34,217 nt of DNA from an uncultured Porphyromonadaceae bacterium (GTDB taxonomy: Bacteria; Bacteroidota; Bacteroidia; Bacteroidales; Muribaculaceae): positions 1-34,217 of the forward strand of contig CAMWMR010000028.1 in NCBI GenBank assembly GCA_947175425.1. Reading direction: 5' to 3'. This document shows positions 26,043 through 34,169 of this stretch, in pieces. The notes under the pieces were generated by a model. It did not search any database, was not told the DNA's origin, and was given only the letters and a program-made list of their open reading frames with translations. The translations under genes were made by a program, and so were the position numbers. How positions within the stretch are numbered: position 1 is the stretch's first letter; every line of letters begins with the position of its first letter.

Positions 26043-27181
26043 AAAGCTTAGCAGTTAGTGCAGCAACTGTAATAGGCATGGCGCTTTCGTCGTGTGCGGA
26101 GGTGCATACCATAACAGTATCAAATGATTCCGACATTGAGCGCAGTGCCGAAATTGTGGAGATTGACGCCGGCATTCTCGATTCTATAATGCGACACAAG
26201 CCTTTCAGGATTCTTGATGCGGACAACAGAGAGCTGCCTTACCAACGCACTTTCGACGGGAAAGTAATATTTCCGGCATCGGTGGGCGCCCGAAAATCGG
26301 TAAAATATACTGTCAGCGCCGGAATGCCTGCCGAAACCGATACGCTTGCAACGGGAAATATTTATCCCCGGCGCAAAGACGACCTTACATGGGAAAACGA
26401 TCGCTGTGCATACCGCGCCTACGGACCAGCATTGCAACAGAGCGGCGAACGCGCTTTCGGCTACGATGTTTGGACAAAATCAGTGGCCGTTCCTGTAGTT
26501 GCAAAACGCTACGAGGATGCTTTTTCCGGCGCAAAGAATCTGCATGAGGATTATGGCGACGGAATGGACGTGTACACTGTCGGTCCGACATTGGGAGCCG
26601 GAACGGGCGCTCTGATGGATTCGTGTGATGCACTGATATATCCATATTGTTTCAAATCGTTCGAGATACTCGATAACGGCCCGCTACGCTTCACGGTAAA
26701 ACTTGCGTACGACTCGGGAGCCGGTGACAATGTGAGCGAGACGAGGCTCATCAGCCTTGACGCAGGGGCATTTCTGAACAGGACGTCCGTATGTTTCAAC
26801 GGGCTCCACAGGGCTCATAAATATGCTCCCGGAATAGTATTGCACCGACAGAATCCCGACGGTTATTCATTGCACCACAAGGAGTCGGTAATGGCCTATG
26901 CCGACCTCACCGATAACGAGCATGCCGGCAACGGAATAATATTCATCGGCATTGTGGCGCCTCAGGCCGACACATTATGCGTGAGGGATCTTCCCTCCGC
27001 CGAGGGCGATGCAACCGGACATCTGCTGGCTAAGAGTATATACGAACCGGGCGATACATATACTTATTATTGGGGCGCGGGCTGGTCGAAAGGGGCTATG
27101 CCCGACTGGCAGACATGGAAAGAATATCTGCTGACATTCCGACGAAAGCTCGAGAAGCCTCTCAAAACAGAAATAAAGTGA
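26039..27181 (+). CDS. DUF4861-type lipoprotein in the uronate operon
   Basis: A 380-residue protein with a lipoprotein signal (LSSC, Cys19), so it is membrane-anchored and faces the periplasm or the surface. The body matches the DUF4861 pattern as I remember it: an N-terminal Ig-like strand block (ITVSNDSDIERSAE), ENDRCAYRAYGPALQQSGERAFGYDVWTKS near 120-150, LHEDYGDGMDVYTVGPTLGAG near 170-190, and a C-terminal YYWGAGWSKGAMPDWQTWKEYL. Conserved Asp, Glu, His and Trp residues suggest a sugar-acting beta-sandwich enzyme. It overlaps kduD by ATGA and the permease by TGATG, so it is tied to the handling of the released uronate. A role before import, such as conversion or binding of the keto-uronate, is inference; no reaction is assigned. 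Confidence 0.75.
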   Translation: MKSLAVSAATVIGMALSSCAEVHTITVSNDSDIERSAEIVEIDAGILDSIMRHKPFRILDADNRELPYQRTFDGKVIFPASVGARKSVKYTVSAGMPAETDTLATGNIYPRRKDDLTWENDRCAYRAYGPALQQSGERAFGYDVWTKSVAVPVVAKRYEDAFSGAKNLHEDYGDGMDVYTVGPTLGAGTGALMDSCDALIYPYCFKSFEILDNGPLRFTVKLAYDSGAGDNVSETRLISLDAGAFLNRTSVCFNGLHRAHKYAPGIVLHRQNPDGYSLHHKESVMAYADLTDNEHAGNGIIFIGIVAPQADTLCVRDLPSAEGDATGHLLAKSIYEPGDTYTYYWGAGWSKGAMPDWQTWKEYLLTFRRKLEKPLKTEIK

Positions 27182-28602
27182 TGGAAGAAATTTTTAAATA
27201 CATAATAGGTCTTGGCGCTGCGGTAATGATGCCCGTGATATTTACCGTTACAGGTATCTGCATAGGCATCCGTGCAGGCGAGGCCGTGAAATCGGGGCTG
27301 AAAATCGGCGTAGGCTTCATAGGCTTGTCCATAGTCACCGCTCTGCTGACATCGGCATTGGGGCCTGCGCTCAATGCCATAGCCGGTATCTACGACCTGC
27401 AACTCAAGGTATTCGACATGGGCTGGCCTGCCGCAGCTTCGGTAGCTTATAATACAGCTGTCGGGGCGTTCATCATTCCGGTGTGTCTTGCGGTGAACAT
27501 TATCATGCTTGTCACCAAAACTACGCGAACGGTTAACATCGACCTTTGGAATTACTGGCATTTCGCATTTATAGGCGCTGTTATATATTTTGCATCCGAT
27601 TCGCTTGCGTGGGGATTCTTCGGAGCTATAGTATGTTATATAATAACAATGGTTCTGGCCGATATGACGGCGCTGAAATTTCAGAATTTTTATAAAGGGA
27701 TGGATGGGATATCCATTCCGCAGCCATTCTGTGCCGGTTTTGTACCGTTTGCAATCGTCATAAACAAAGTTCTTGACAAAATACCGGGAATCAACGGCAT
27801 AGACATTGACGCCGAAGGGATGAAAAAGCGTTTCGGTCTTCTGGGCGAGCCGTTGTTCCTTGGTGTTGTTGTGGGTGTGGGTGCAGGTTGCCTCACATGC
27901 CGTTCGGCTTCCGAGATTGTGGAAAAAATACCTTATATACTTGGCATAGGTATTAAAATGGGAGCTGTAATGGAACTTATTCCACGCGTTACAGTGCTTT
28001 TTATCGAAGGTCTCAAACCTATAAGCGAGGCAGCCCGCGCGCTTATTGCCCGTAAGTTCAAAGAAGCCGACGGCCTGAATATAGGCATGAGCCCCGCTCT
28101 TGTCATCGGCCACCCGACAACGCTTGTTGTATCATTGCTTCTTATTCCGGCCACTCTGTTTATTGCCGTTATTCTGCCCGGAAACAGATTTCTCCCCTTG
28201 GCTTCGCTGGCAGGAATGTTCTACATATTTCCTCTCGTACTTCCGTTTACACGTGGAAATGTATTCAAAACATTTATAGTGGGGCTTGTCATAATAGTTG
28301 CCGGGCTCTATATGGTTACGAATCTTTCGGCGGCATTCACACTTGCGGCCACGGATGTATATGAGGCCACCGGCGATGCGGCAGTTGCCATTCCCGAAGG
28401 TTTTTCGGGCGGCAGTCTTGATTTTGCGGCCAGTCCGCTGGCATGGCTTATTTACCAATGCTCCATAAACCTTAAGTGGATAGGGGCAATTCTACTGAGC
28501 CTGTGCAGCATGGCCTTGATGTGGCGTAACCGCGTACTCATAATTCGCAACCGCAAGGAAATGGAACGAGCCGGTTCCGATAAAATACAAACAACCGAAT
28601 AA
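27181..28602 (+). CDS. GatC-type PTS EIIC permease without PTS partners
   Basis: A 473-residue membrane protein with about 10-12 hydrophobic segments. It resembles the galactitol EIIC (GatC) along its length: LGPTVMLPI-like start (LGAAVMMPVIF), RAGEAVKSGLKIGVGFIGL, VFDMGWPAAAS, VDIWNIWH-like NIDLWNYWHFAFIGA, KFGPFGEP-like KRFGLLGEP (Gly-Glu-Pro at 222-224), ALVIGHP (His311) and LPGNRFLPLA. Length is close to the about 450 residues of GatC. I chose ATG 27181, which overlaps the DUF4861 stop, over an upstream TTG. No EIIA, EIIB, HPr or EI gene is in the window, and Bacteroidota generally lack a working PTS. It is therefore probably a secondary carrier for a uronate breakdown product such as the KduI product. 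The fold is sure; the substrate is inferred. Confidence 0.9.
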   Translation: MEEIFKYIIGLGAAVMMPVIFTVTGICIGIRAGEAVKSGLKIGVGFIGLSIVTALLTSALGPALNAIAGIYDLQLKVFDMGWPAAASVAYNTAVGAFIIPVCLAVNIIMLVTKTTRTVNIDLWNYWHFAFIGAVIYFASDSLAWGFFGAIVCYIITMVLADMTALKFQNFYKGMDGISIPQPFCAGFVPFAIVINKVLDKIPGINGIDIDAEGMKKRFGLLGEPLFLGVVVGVGAGCLTCRSASEIVEKIPYILGIGIKMGAVMELIPRVTVLFIEGLKPISEAARALIARKFKEADGLNIGMSPALVIGHPTTLVVSLLLIPATLFIAVILPGNRFLPLASLAGMFYIFPLVLPFTRGNVFKTFIVGLVIIVAGLYMVTNLSAAFTLAATDVYEATGDAAVAIPEGFSGGSLDFAASPLAWLIYQCSINLKWIGAILLSLCSMALMWRNRVLIIRNRKEMERAGSDKIQTTE

Positions 28603-28610
28603 ACCTATAT

Positions 28611-29633
28611 ATGAGTAAAATTGTAACCCTTGGCGAAATTATGCTTCGCCTTTCGCCTGCCGGAAGCAAGCGCTTTGTACAGGCCGATAATTTTGAAATA
28701 ATATGGGGCGGAGGTGAGGCCAACGTTGCCGTAAGCTGCGCCAATTACGGCCACGACGCTTATTTTGTGAGCAAACTACCCGAACACGAGATAGGACAGG
28801 CTGCAGTAAACGCTCTGCGACGTTATGGTGTAGATACCCGTTACATTGCACGCGGAGGAAAACGTGTGGGTATATACTACTGTGAGACAGGTGCATCCAT
28901 GCGGCCTTCTAAAGTGATATACGACCGCGCCGACAGTGCCATTGCCGAAGCACTCCCCAAAGAGTTCGACTTCGATGCCATTATGGAAGGTGCCGACTGG
29001 TTTCATTGGAGCGGCATAACCCCGGCACTGAGCGACAGCGCTGCCGAACTTACCCGTCGGGCTTGTGAAGCGGCAAAACGCCACGGAGTCATGGTATCGG
29101 TCGACCTCAACTTCCGTAAAAAGCTTTGGACAAGCGAGAAAGCTCAAAGCATAATGCGTCCGCTCATGAAATATGTGGATGTATGTATCGGAAACGAGGA
29201 AGACGCCGAACTTTGTCTGGGCTTCAAACCCGATGCCGATGTGGAAGCCGGAAACACCGCCGCCGAAGGATACAAGAATATTTTCAAGGCCATGATGACG
29301 GAATTCGGATTCAAATATGTGGTATCCACATTGCGCGAAAGCTACTCGGCAACGCACAACGGCTGGAAAGCGATGATATTCAACGGCGTGGAATTCTACG
29401 AGAGCAAGCGGTACAATATAAATCCTATTATCGACCGCGTGGGAGGCGGCGACTCTTTCTTGGGAGGACTCATCCATGGCTTGCTGACAAAAGCCGGTCA
29501 AGGCGAAGCGCTCGAATTTGCAGTGGCTGCCTCGGCTCTCAAACACACAATAAACGGAGATTTCAATATTGTTTCCACTGCCGAAGTAGAAGCATTGGCA
29601 GCCGGAAATGCTAACGGAAGGGTTCAACGATAA
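28611..29633 (+). CDS. kdgK: 2-keto-3-deoxygluconate kinase (PfkB family)
   Basis: A 340-residue PfkB/ribokinase-family sugar kinase. Family marks are GEIMLRLSPAG at the start, the WGGGEANVAVSCA motif near 32-44, SVDLNFRKKLW near 153-163, and the ATP/anion-hole signature DRVGGGDSFLGG with the catalytic base Asp281. The N-terminal and RKKLW patterns are those of KDG kinases. It phosphorylates KDG to 2-keto-3-deoxy-6-phosphogluconate (KDPG) in the cytoplasm. It starts 8 bp after the permease and its stop overlaps the aldolase start (TAATG). The neighbouring kduD and eda support the substrate. Confidence 0.93.
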   Translation: MSKIVTLGEIMLRLSPAGSKRFVQADNFEIIWGGGEANVAVSCANYGHDAYFVSKLPEHEIGQAAVNALRRYGVDTRYIARGGKRVGIYYCETGASMRPSKVIYDRADSAIAEALPKEFDFDAIMEGADWFHWSGITPALSDSAAELTRRACEAAKRHGVMVSVDLNFRKKLWTSEKAQSIMRPLMKYVDVCIGNEEDAELCLGFKPDADVEAGNTAAEGYKNIFKAMMTEFGFKYVVSTLRESYSATHNGWKAMIFNGVEFYESKRYNINPIIDRVGGGDSFLGGLIHGLLTKAGQGEALEFAVAASALKHTINGDFNIVSTAEVEALAAGNANGRVQR

Positions 29634-30289
29634 TGGCACGATTCGACAAACTTACCGTATTGACCAAAATGGGAGCTGCCCCTGTTGTTCCGGTATTCTA
29701 TCACAGCGACGCCGCCTATGCCTGCAGCATAGTAAAAGCGTGCTACGACGGAGGTATACGCACCTTTGAATTCACAAACCGAGGCGATTGCGCCCACGAG
29801 GTATTTGCCGAAATAGTTAAATTCGCAGCTCGAGAATGCCCGGAAATGGCTGTCGGAGTCGGCTCGGTTGTAGAACCCGCCACAGCAGCGTTGTACATCC
29901 AGCTTGGGGCATGCTTTGTTGTGGGGCCTTTGTTCAATCCCGATGTAGCCAAAATATGCAACCGAAGAGGTATTTTGTACACACCGGGCTGCGGCAGTGT
30001 AAGCGAGGCCGGATTCGCTCAGGAAGCCGGATGTGACTTGTGCAAAGTTTTCCCGGGCGATGTCCTTGGACCTCAGTTCGTAAAAGGAATACTCGCCCCT
30101 ATGCCTTGGAGCAAATTTATGGTAACCGGGGGCGTGGAACCGAGCCGGGAAAACCTGTCGGCCTGGTTCAATGCCGGCGTGTATTGTGTTGGAATGGGCA
30201 GTAAACTTTTTCCTAAAAACGCCACACCTGCCGAGATTAGCGACAAATGCCGCAATGCACTGGAATTTATTGAAACACTCAGGAAATGA
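29633..30289 (+). CDS. eda: KDPG aldolase (2-dehydro-3-deoxyphosphogluconate aldolase)
   Basis: A 218-residue class I aldolase of the KDPG/KHG family. The Schiff-base lysine is Lys138 in [11 protein letters not shown] and the catalytic glutamate is Glu46 in [26 protein letters not shown] is the phosphate-binding end of the barrel. It cleaves KDPG to pyruvate and glyceraldehyde 3-phosphate, the last step of uronate breakdown. It overlaps kdgK by one base (TAATG) and kduI by four (ATGA). Length is normal and there is no signal peptide. Confidence 0.94.
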   Translation: MARFDKLTVLTKMGAAPVVPVFYHSDAAYACSIVKACYDGGIRTFEFTNRGDCAHEVFAEIVKFAARECPEMAVGVGSVVEPATAALYIQLGACFVVGPLFNPDVAKICNRRGILYTPGCGSVSEAGFAQEAGCDLCKVFPGDVLGPQFVKGILAPMPWSKFMVTGGVEPSRENLSAWFNAGVYCVGMGSKLFPKNATPAEISDKCRNALEFIETLRK

Positions 30290-31206
30290 AAAAACTTATA
30301 ATTGCAATAGCAGCTGTCATAACTGCTGTCTCGGCTATGGCTGAGACAAACTATACTATTCTTCGCGCCTGTCATCCCGACGATGTAAAACACTACGACA
30401 GCGAGCAACTACGCGCTCATTTTATGATGCCGAAGGTTATGGAGCAAAATGTGATTAATCTCACCTACTCCATGTACGACCGAATAATATATGGTGGCGT
30501 TGTACCCGTGGAGATGACGGTTATGCTCGAAACCATTGAACCGCTTAAGGCCGATTATTTTCTTGAACGGCGTGAACTCGGCGTAATCAACATCGGGGGC
30601 GACGGCATTGTAACTGTCGACGGAACAGAGTATGAGCTTCACTCAAAGGATGCCCTTTACATTGGCAGAGGCGCTAAAGAAGTTGGTTTTGCGAGCAAGA
30701 ACTCATCCTCCCCGGCAAAATTCTACCTCAATTCAACTCCGGCACATAAGTCCTATAAGACACAGCTCGTTACTATCGACGGCCGCCGCGGTTCCATTAA
30801 AGCCAATCGCATAAAAGCCGGCTCCTTGGAGGAAAGCAACGACCGTATAATAAATCAGCTTATCACAGGCAATGTTCTTGAAGAAGGACCGTGCCAACTG
30901 CAAATGGGGCTTACCGAATTAATGCCCGGCTCGGTGTGGAACACCATGCCTCCTCATACCCACGACCGCCGTGTTGAATGCTATTTTTATTTCAATGTCC
31001 CTCAAGACAATGCCATTTGCCACTTAATGGGTGAACCGCAGGAAAACCGCCTTATATGGCTGCACAACGAACAGGCCGTAATGGCACCCGAATGGAGTGT
31101 ACACGCCGCCGCCGGAACATCCAACTACATGTTCATATGGGGCATGGGAGGCGAGAATCTCGACTATGGCGACATGGATAAAATAACATATCTTGAACTC
31201 AAGTAG
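30286..31206 (+). CDS. kduI: KduI-type 5-keto-4-deoxyuronate isomerase with signal peptide
   Basis: A 306-residue cupin-type isomerase that converts 4-deoxy-L-threo-5-hexulose uronate to 3-deoxy-D-glycero-2,5-hexodiulosonate. It aligns to E. coli KduI throughout ([55 protein letters not shown]). The zinc ligands are His224, His226, Glu231 and His273, offset by a constant 28 from the E. coli residues 196, 198, 203 and 245. Unlike E. coli KduI, it begins with a textbook signal peptide (MKK, hydrophobic core, AMA then Glu20). The ATG used overlaps the eda stop (ATGA); an internal ATG at 30337 would give a cytosolic form of 289 residues. Export is therefore likely but not proven. Confidence 0.93.
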   Translation: MKKLIIAIAAVITAVSAMAETNYTILRACHPDDVKHYDSEQLRAHFMMPKVMEQNVINLTYSMYDRIIYGGVVPVEMTVMLETIEPLKADYFLERRELGVINIGGDGIVTVDGTEYELHSKDALYIGRGAKEVGFASKNSSSPAKFYLNSTPAHKSYKTQLVTIDGRRGSIKANRIKAGSLEESNDRIINQLITGNVLEEGPCQLQMGLTELMPGSVWNTMPPHTHDRRVECYFYFNVPQDNAICHLMGEPQENRLIWLHNEQAVMAPEWSVHAAAGTSNYMFIWGMGGENLDYGDMDKITYLELK

Positions 31207-32506
31207 AACGATATTGGAAGCAACATCGTATACTATGGCTCAGGCCATAGCCGAAGCCAAACGCTGCCTCAACTGCAAAGTACCGCAATGCCGGAAAGGC
31301 TGCCCTGTTGGAAATGATATTCCGGCTTGGATTCATGAGCTTTCCATGGGTAATATAGGCAACGCAATGAGCATTATCAATACCCGCAGCAATCTGCCGG
31401 CCGTATGCGGACGCGTGTGCGCTCACGAACGCCAATGCGAGGGAAACTGCGTGCTCGGTAAAAAAGGCTCACATATAAATATAGGGCGACTTGAACAATT
31501 TGTGGCCGACTTCGATACTAAAATGCGCCTCACACGCTGTGCTATTGTACAGAAAAACCGTGGACGTGTGGCTGTGATAGGAAGCGGGCCGGCAGGGCTG
31601 ACAGTTGCCGGCGAACTCGCCCGCACAGGTTTCGACGTGGAAATTTTTGAAATGGAGCCTCAGCCGGGAGGTGTGCTCATGTTCGGCATTCCCGAATACC
31701 GCCTGCCCAAAGATATTGTCAGCAGCGAAATCGACAAAATATGTCAGCTTGGAGTTAGAATCAATACCGGTGTGACCATAGGCTCGGATATAAATATCGA
31801 CCAACTTTTTGAACGTGGTTTCGATGCAATTTTTATGGGTACCGGAACCGGGAAGCCCAAAAAACTCTCCATACCCGGTATCGAAAACGACAAGGTACGT
31901 CAGGCCATATATTTCCTCCGACGCGTAGGACTTTACAACGCCGGCCTCATATGCCGCGATGAAGTTCCGGTTTCGGAAGGTGACACCGTTTTCGTTATCG
32001 GATGTGGAAATACAGCCATCGACGCGGCTCGGTCGGCAATGCGGCTCGGGGTAGGCAAGGTTACAATAATCTACCACCGAGATATCGAACGAATGAGCGC
32101 CTTGAAAGCCGAATACAACGAAGCCGTTGACGAGGGCGTGGAATTTATGTGGAATTCATCGGTAAAAGCCATTGCCGCAAACGGCAGCGCGCTTGAGCTG
32201 ACAGTTGACGAGGCCGGAACGGAGCGCACGCTATACGGACAAAAAGTGATTCTTGCCATTGGGAGCCGACCCGCCAGTCGTATAGTATCCACAACCCACG
32301 GCATAGAAGTGGACGAAAACGGATATGTAATTACCCGCGACATCCCATATGGCATGACAACCCGCAAAGGAGTATTTGCAGGCGGCGATGTTGCAGGGAA
32401 TCAGGCAACAGTGGTACATGCAATGTCCAATGCAAAAGAGGTGGCAGCCGGAATAGCTACCTATGTGGACGCAATAAAACTGATGCAGGCAATCGACAAA
32501 CGTTAG
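31193..32506 (+). CDS. GltD/NfnB-like NAD(P)-dependent FAD oxidoreductase
   Basis: A 437-residue flavoprotein of the glutamate-synthase small-subunit family. Two N-terminal iron-sulfur clusters are indicated by Cys25, Cys28, Cys33, Cys37 and Cys72, Cys76, Cys82, Cys86. FAD binding is at VIGSGPAGL (about 128-136), NAD(P) binding at [21 protein letters not shown], and the end motif is [29 protein letters not shown]. The start is a TTG overlapping kduI by 14 bp; the ATG at 31235 is the alternative. I prefer upstream initiation because the Tyr-Thr just before that Met is conserved in relatives. The large glutamate synthase subunit is not in the window. It may balance NADH/NADPH for the KduD step or be a stand-alone glutamate synthase or NfnB-like subunit; the electron partner is unknown. 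Confidence 0.85.
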   Translation: MNSSRTILEATSYTMAQAIAEAKRCLNCKVPQCRKGCPVGNDIPAWIHELSMGNIGNAMSIINTRSNLPAVCGRVCAHERQCEGNCVLGKKGSHINIGRLEQFVADFDTKMRLTRCAIVQKNRGRVAVIGSGPAGLTVAGELARTGFDVEIFEMEPQPGGVLMFGIPEYRLPKDIVSSEIDKICQLGVRINTGVTIGSDINIDQLFERGFDAIFMGTGTGKPKKLSIPGIENDKVRQAIYFLRRVGLYNAGLICRDEVPVSEGDTVFVIGCGNTAIDAARSAMRLGVGKVTIIYHRDIERMSALKAEYNEAVDEGVEFMWNSSVKAIAANGSALELTVDEAGTERTLYGQKVILAIGSRPASRIVSTTHGIEVDENGYVITRDIPYGMTTRKGVFAGGDVAGNQATVVHAMSNAKEVAAGIATYVDAIKLMQAIDKR

Positions 32507-32533
32507 AGAACTGCACCGTAAATTGGTTGTTCG

Positions 32534-32568
32534 GATGGAGCTGCGTTGGGCAGCTTCATCTTTTTTTT
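32534..32568 (+). terminator. Rho-independent terminator of the uronate operon
   Basis: An 11-bp stem (GATGGAGCTGC with GCAGCTTCATC, one G-U pair on the plus-strand RNA) with a 5-nt loop is followed directly by eight T's. It lies 27 nt after the stop of the last operon gene. It is the clearest terminator in the window. Confidence 0.92.
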
Positions 32569-32596
32569 CCAATCGCACAGGGAAAAAACTGTATAA

Positions 32597-32745
32597 TACA
32601 CTTTACCGACAATAGGTATAGCCCTATAAGCCAACTTCTTAACTTGAAAAGCGTAATTAAAAATGGCAGATGTCAGTTGAGCATACCCGACACAGTTTGC
32701 TCTTCCGCATTGGATATGGTTCTTTGCAGTAAAAGATTTTTGCAA
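32597..32745 (-). pseudogene. Decayed partial copy of the transglutaminase-like gene
   Basis: Bases 32597 to about 32737 are a near-copy of 33601 to about 33741, in the same orientation. The remnant still translates to a segment matching residues 78-123 of the protein at 33429-33968 (FTAKN, RANCVGYAQLTSAIFNYAFQVKKLAYRA, VGKVY), including the predicted catalytic Cys. The signal/membrane part, the His and the Asp of the triad are missing, and the reading frame runs into the operon terminator. It looks like what is left after duplication of the neighbouring gene pair followed by deletion. Confidence 0.8.
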
Positions 32746-32817
32746 AAAACAATTTATTTATAAGTATGAGACAACTGTATTTATAAGAATGATTTACACC
32801 GAATAGATATATCGCTA

Positions 32818-33429
32818 TCAAAAAATATTCTTATCGGTAGCATATAATAGAATTGCTTTGTCTGAATCACTTTTTACATTGTGGATAATATTAAATGTGT
32901 AACCTGAAACAGTAAAACACCCTTGACTGAGAGGCAAGCAAGGCAGTCCAAATATGCAAACATCCGGCAATCCGTCATGTATCAATATACCTCTTACATA
33001 AGCATTTGAATTTGTAGTATCCAGCCCATGTAACTCTATTGCATTAAGATTATACTTGGTAGCCTTCCTGCTTATTCCAAGCTTATAATGTCCGAGACTT
33101 GAATAATTGCTACCATTCTTGTTACTAAACTTAGGTTTAAAAATACAATCGAAGTCTTTTCCGATACCATGAGCACATAGACCTGAGTGGTCTATTCTAT
33201 TATTCTGTAAATCCACAATAAACAGTCTCTCTTTGCCGGAATAGATAGAATAGTCAATTATAATACAATATCTTTCGCAGAGATTGTGTTGTTTGCAATA
33301 CTCCTTTAACTCATTACACAATTCAGAGTTGATAGAAGTTTTAAGTGAGCGACCCCAAGCAAAAGATATGATTGTTAAGAAAATAAGGCTAAATATTACA
33401 ATGAGAAGTAATTTAATAATCTTTTTCAT
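32818..33429 (-). CDS. L,D-transpeptidase-like (YkuD_2) protein, membrane-anchored or exported
   Basis: A 203-residue protein with an N-terminal hydrophobic segment (about 5-24). The C-terminal half follows the murein L,D-transpeptidase-like (YkuD_2) pattern: SSLGHYKLG near 110-118, IELHGLD near 131-137, YVRGILIHDG with His151, and LSQGCF with Cys171 as the predicted catalytic thiol. Such enzymes act on peptidoglycan peptides in the periplasm. The start overlaps the stop of the upstream transglutaminase-like gene (TAATG), so the two are translated together. It is short compared with usual family members and the sequence is AT-rich relative to the PUL. The fold call is fairly good; activity is not established. 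Confidence 0.75.
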   Translation of the reverse strand: MKKIIKLLLIVIFSLIFLTIISFAWGRSLKTSINSELCNELKEYCKQHNLCERYCIIIDYSIYSGKERLFIVDLQNNRIDHSGLCAHGIGKDFDCIFKPKFSNKNGSNYSSLGHYKLGISRKATKYNLNAIELHGLDTTNSNAYVRGILIHDGLPDVCIFGLPCLPLSQGCFTVSGYTFNIIHNVKSDSDKAILLYATDKNIF

Positions 33430-33968
33430 TAATTGTTTATTCGCATAAAAGTTAATCCTGTGAGGTCCTGTAAGGAAGTATCTATAAAAACAGTTTTATC
33501 TCCTAAATCCACTTCAACAAAATCATGGTCTTTGAAAAAGGGTCTGTGCTTTTGTGGTAATATCTTTTGAGCGACATTATTAAGGTCTATTCCCAACAAA
33601 TACACTTTACCGACAACAGGTTTAGCCCTATAAGGCAAATTCTTAACTTGAAAAGCGTAATTGATAATAGCTGATGTCAGTTGAGCATACCCGACACAGT
33701 TTGCTTTACCGTTTGGAATATTGTTCTTTGCAGTAAAAGTAAGTTCTTTACATACAAGCTCCGAACACTCGCTTAGTATCTTTTCGGGCGAATCAGAAGC
33801 TTTGCATATTTCTTCTGTTCTCTCTTTTAAGTCCCGGGTAAGACAGCATGTTACCACATTCCTGTCCGCATCTTTCTCAAATTTGATTTGAGATATAAGG
33901 AATAGTAAGCAACATCCTATGCTTATTACAATTAATATGACTTTTATAAGAGTCTTCATTTTTGACAT
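33429..33968 (-). CDS. Transglutaminase-like exported protein, partner of YkuD_2 protein
   Basis: A 179-residue protein with an N-terminal membrane or signal segment (about 6-26). A possible papain/transglutaminase-like triad is Cys91 (GKANCVGYAQ), His148 (KDHDFVEVDL) and Asp163 (VFIDTSL), in the order and spacing of that fold. I do not recognise a named family. It is coupled by TAATG to the L,D-transpeptidase-like gene, which suggests a joint job in the periplasm, perhaps on peptidoglycan or a protein cross-link. A decayed second copy lies at 32597-32745. A start three codons in is also possible. Confidence 0.6.
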   Translation of the reverse strand: MSKMKTLIKVILIVISIGCCLLFLISQIKFEKDADRNVVTCCLTRDLKERTEEICKASDSPEKILSECSELVCKELTFTAKNNIPNGKANCVGYAQLTSAIINYAFQVKNLPYRAKPVVGKVYLLGIDLNNVAQKILPQKHRPFFKDHDFVEVDLGDKTVFIDTSLQDLTGLTFMRINN

Positions 33969-34113
33969 TTCTTATCCAATAATATTCGGCTTCCTTAATA
34001 TGATTGTGAAATTGTCCGGATTTCAACAAGGAATAAATAAAGCGAAAACGTTCTTTCTAATATATCTGCATAACTGTGAGCCAACGCAATGCAAAGTTTA
34101 TTACTATGCGCCG

Positions 34114-34144
34114 CAAAGTTAGCAAAATATTTGTAGCTTTCAAG
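34114..34144 (-). promoter_or_regulatory. Putative promoter of the transglutaminase-like/YkuD_2 pair
   Basis: On the minus strand CTTG (34144-34141) is followed after 19 bp by TAACTTTG (34121-34114), fitting the Bacteroidota promoter with one mismatch in the -33 element. It lies about 145 bp before the first start codon, leaving a long leader in which I see no clear gene or riboswitch. Confidence 0.5.
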
Positions 34145-34169
34145 GTAAAACCACATGTTTTTACAATCG

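Noticed and set aside
27070-27180. Upstream TTG start for the EIIC gene
   Set aside because: It would run 111 bp into DUF4861 and add a charged segment before the first membrane helix; the ATG at 27181 overlaps the stop of DUF4861 and aligns with the start of GatC.
27067-28113. Long minus-strand open frame (348 codons) opposite the EIIC gene
   Set aside because: It lies wholly antisense to a well-recognised membrane permease and its translation is Tyr/His/Arg-rich with no family pattern; it is a by-product of codon use on the other strand.
28776-29639. Minus-strand open frame of 287 codons opposite kdgK
   Set aside because: It is antisense to kdgK, which has all PfkB signatures; no start signal or family match is seen.
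23858-32506. Possibility that the EIIC gene belongs to a full PTS operon for galactitol
   Set aside because: No EIIA, EIIB or tagatose/galactitol enzymes are present; all neighbours belong to unsaturated uronate catabolism.
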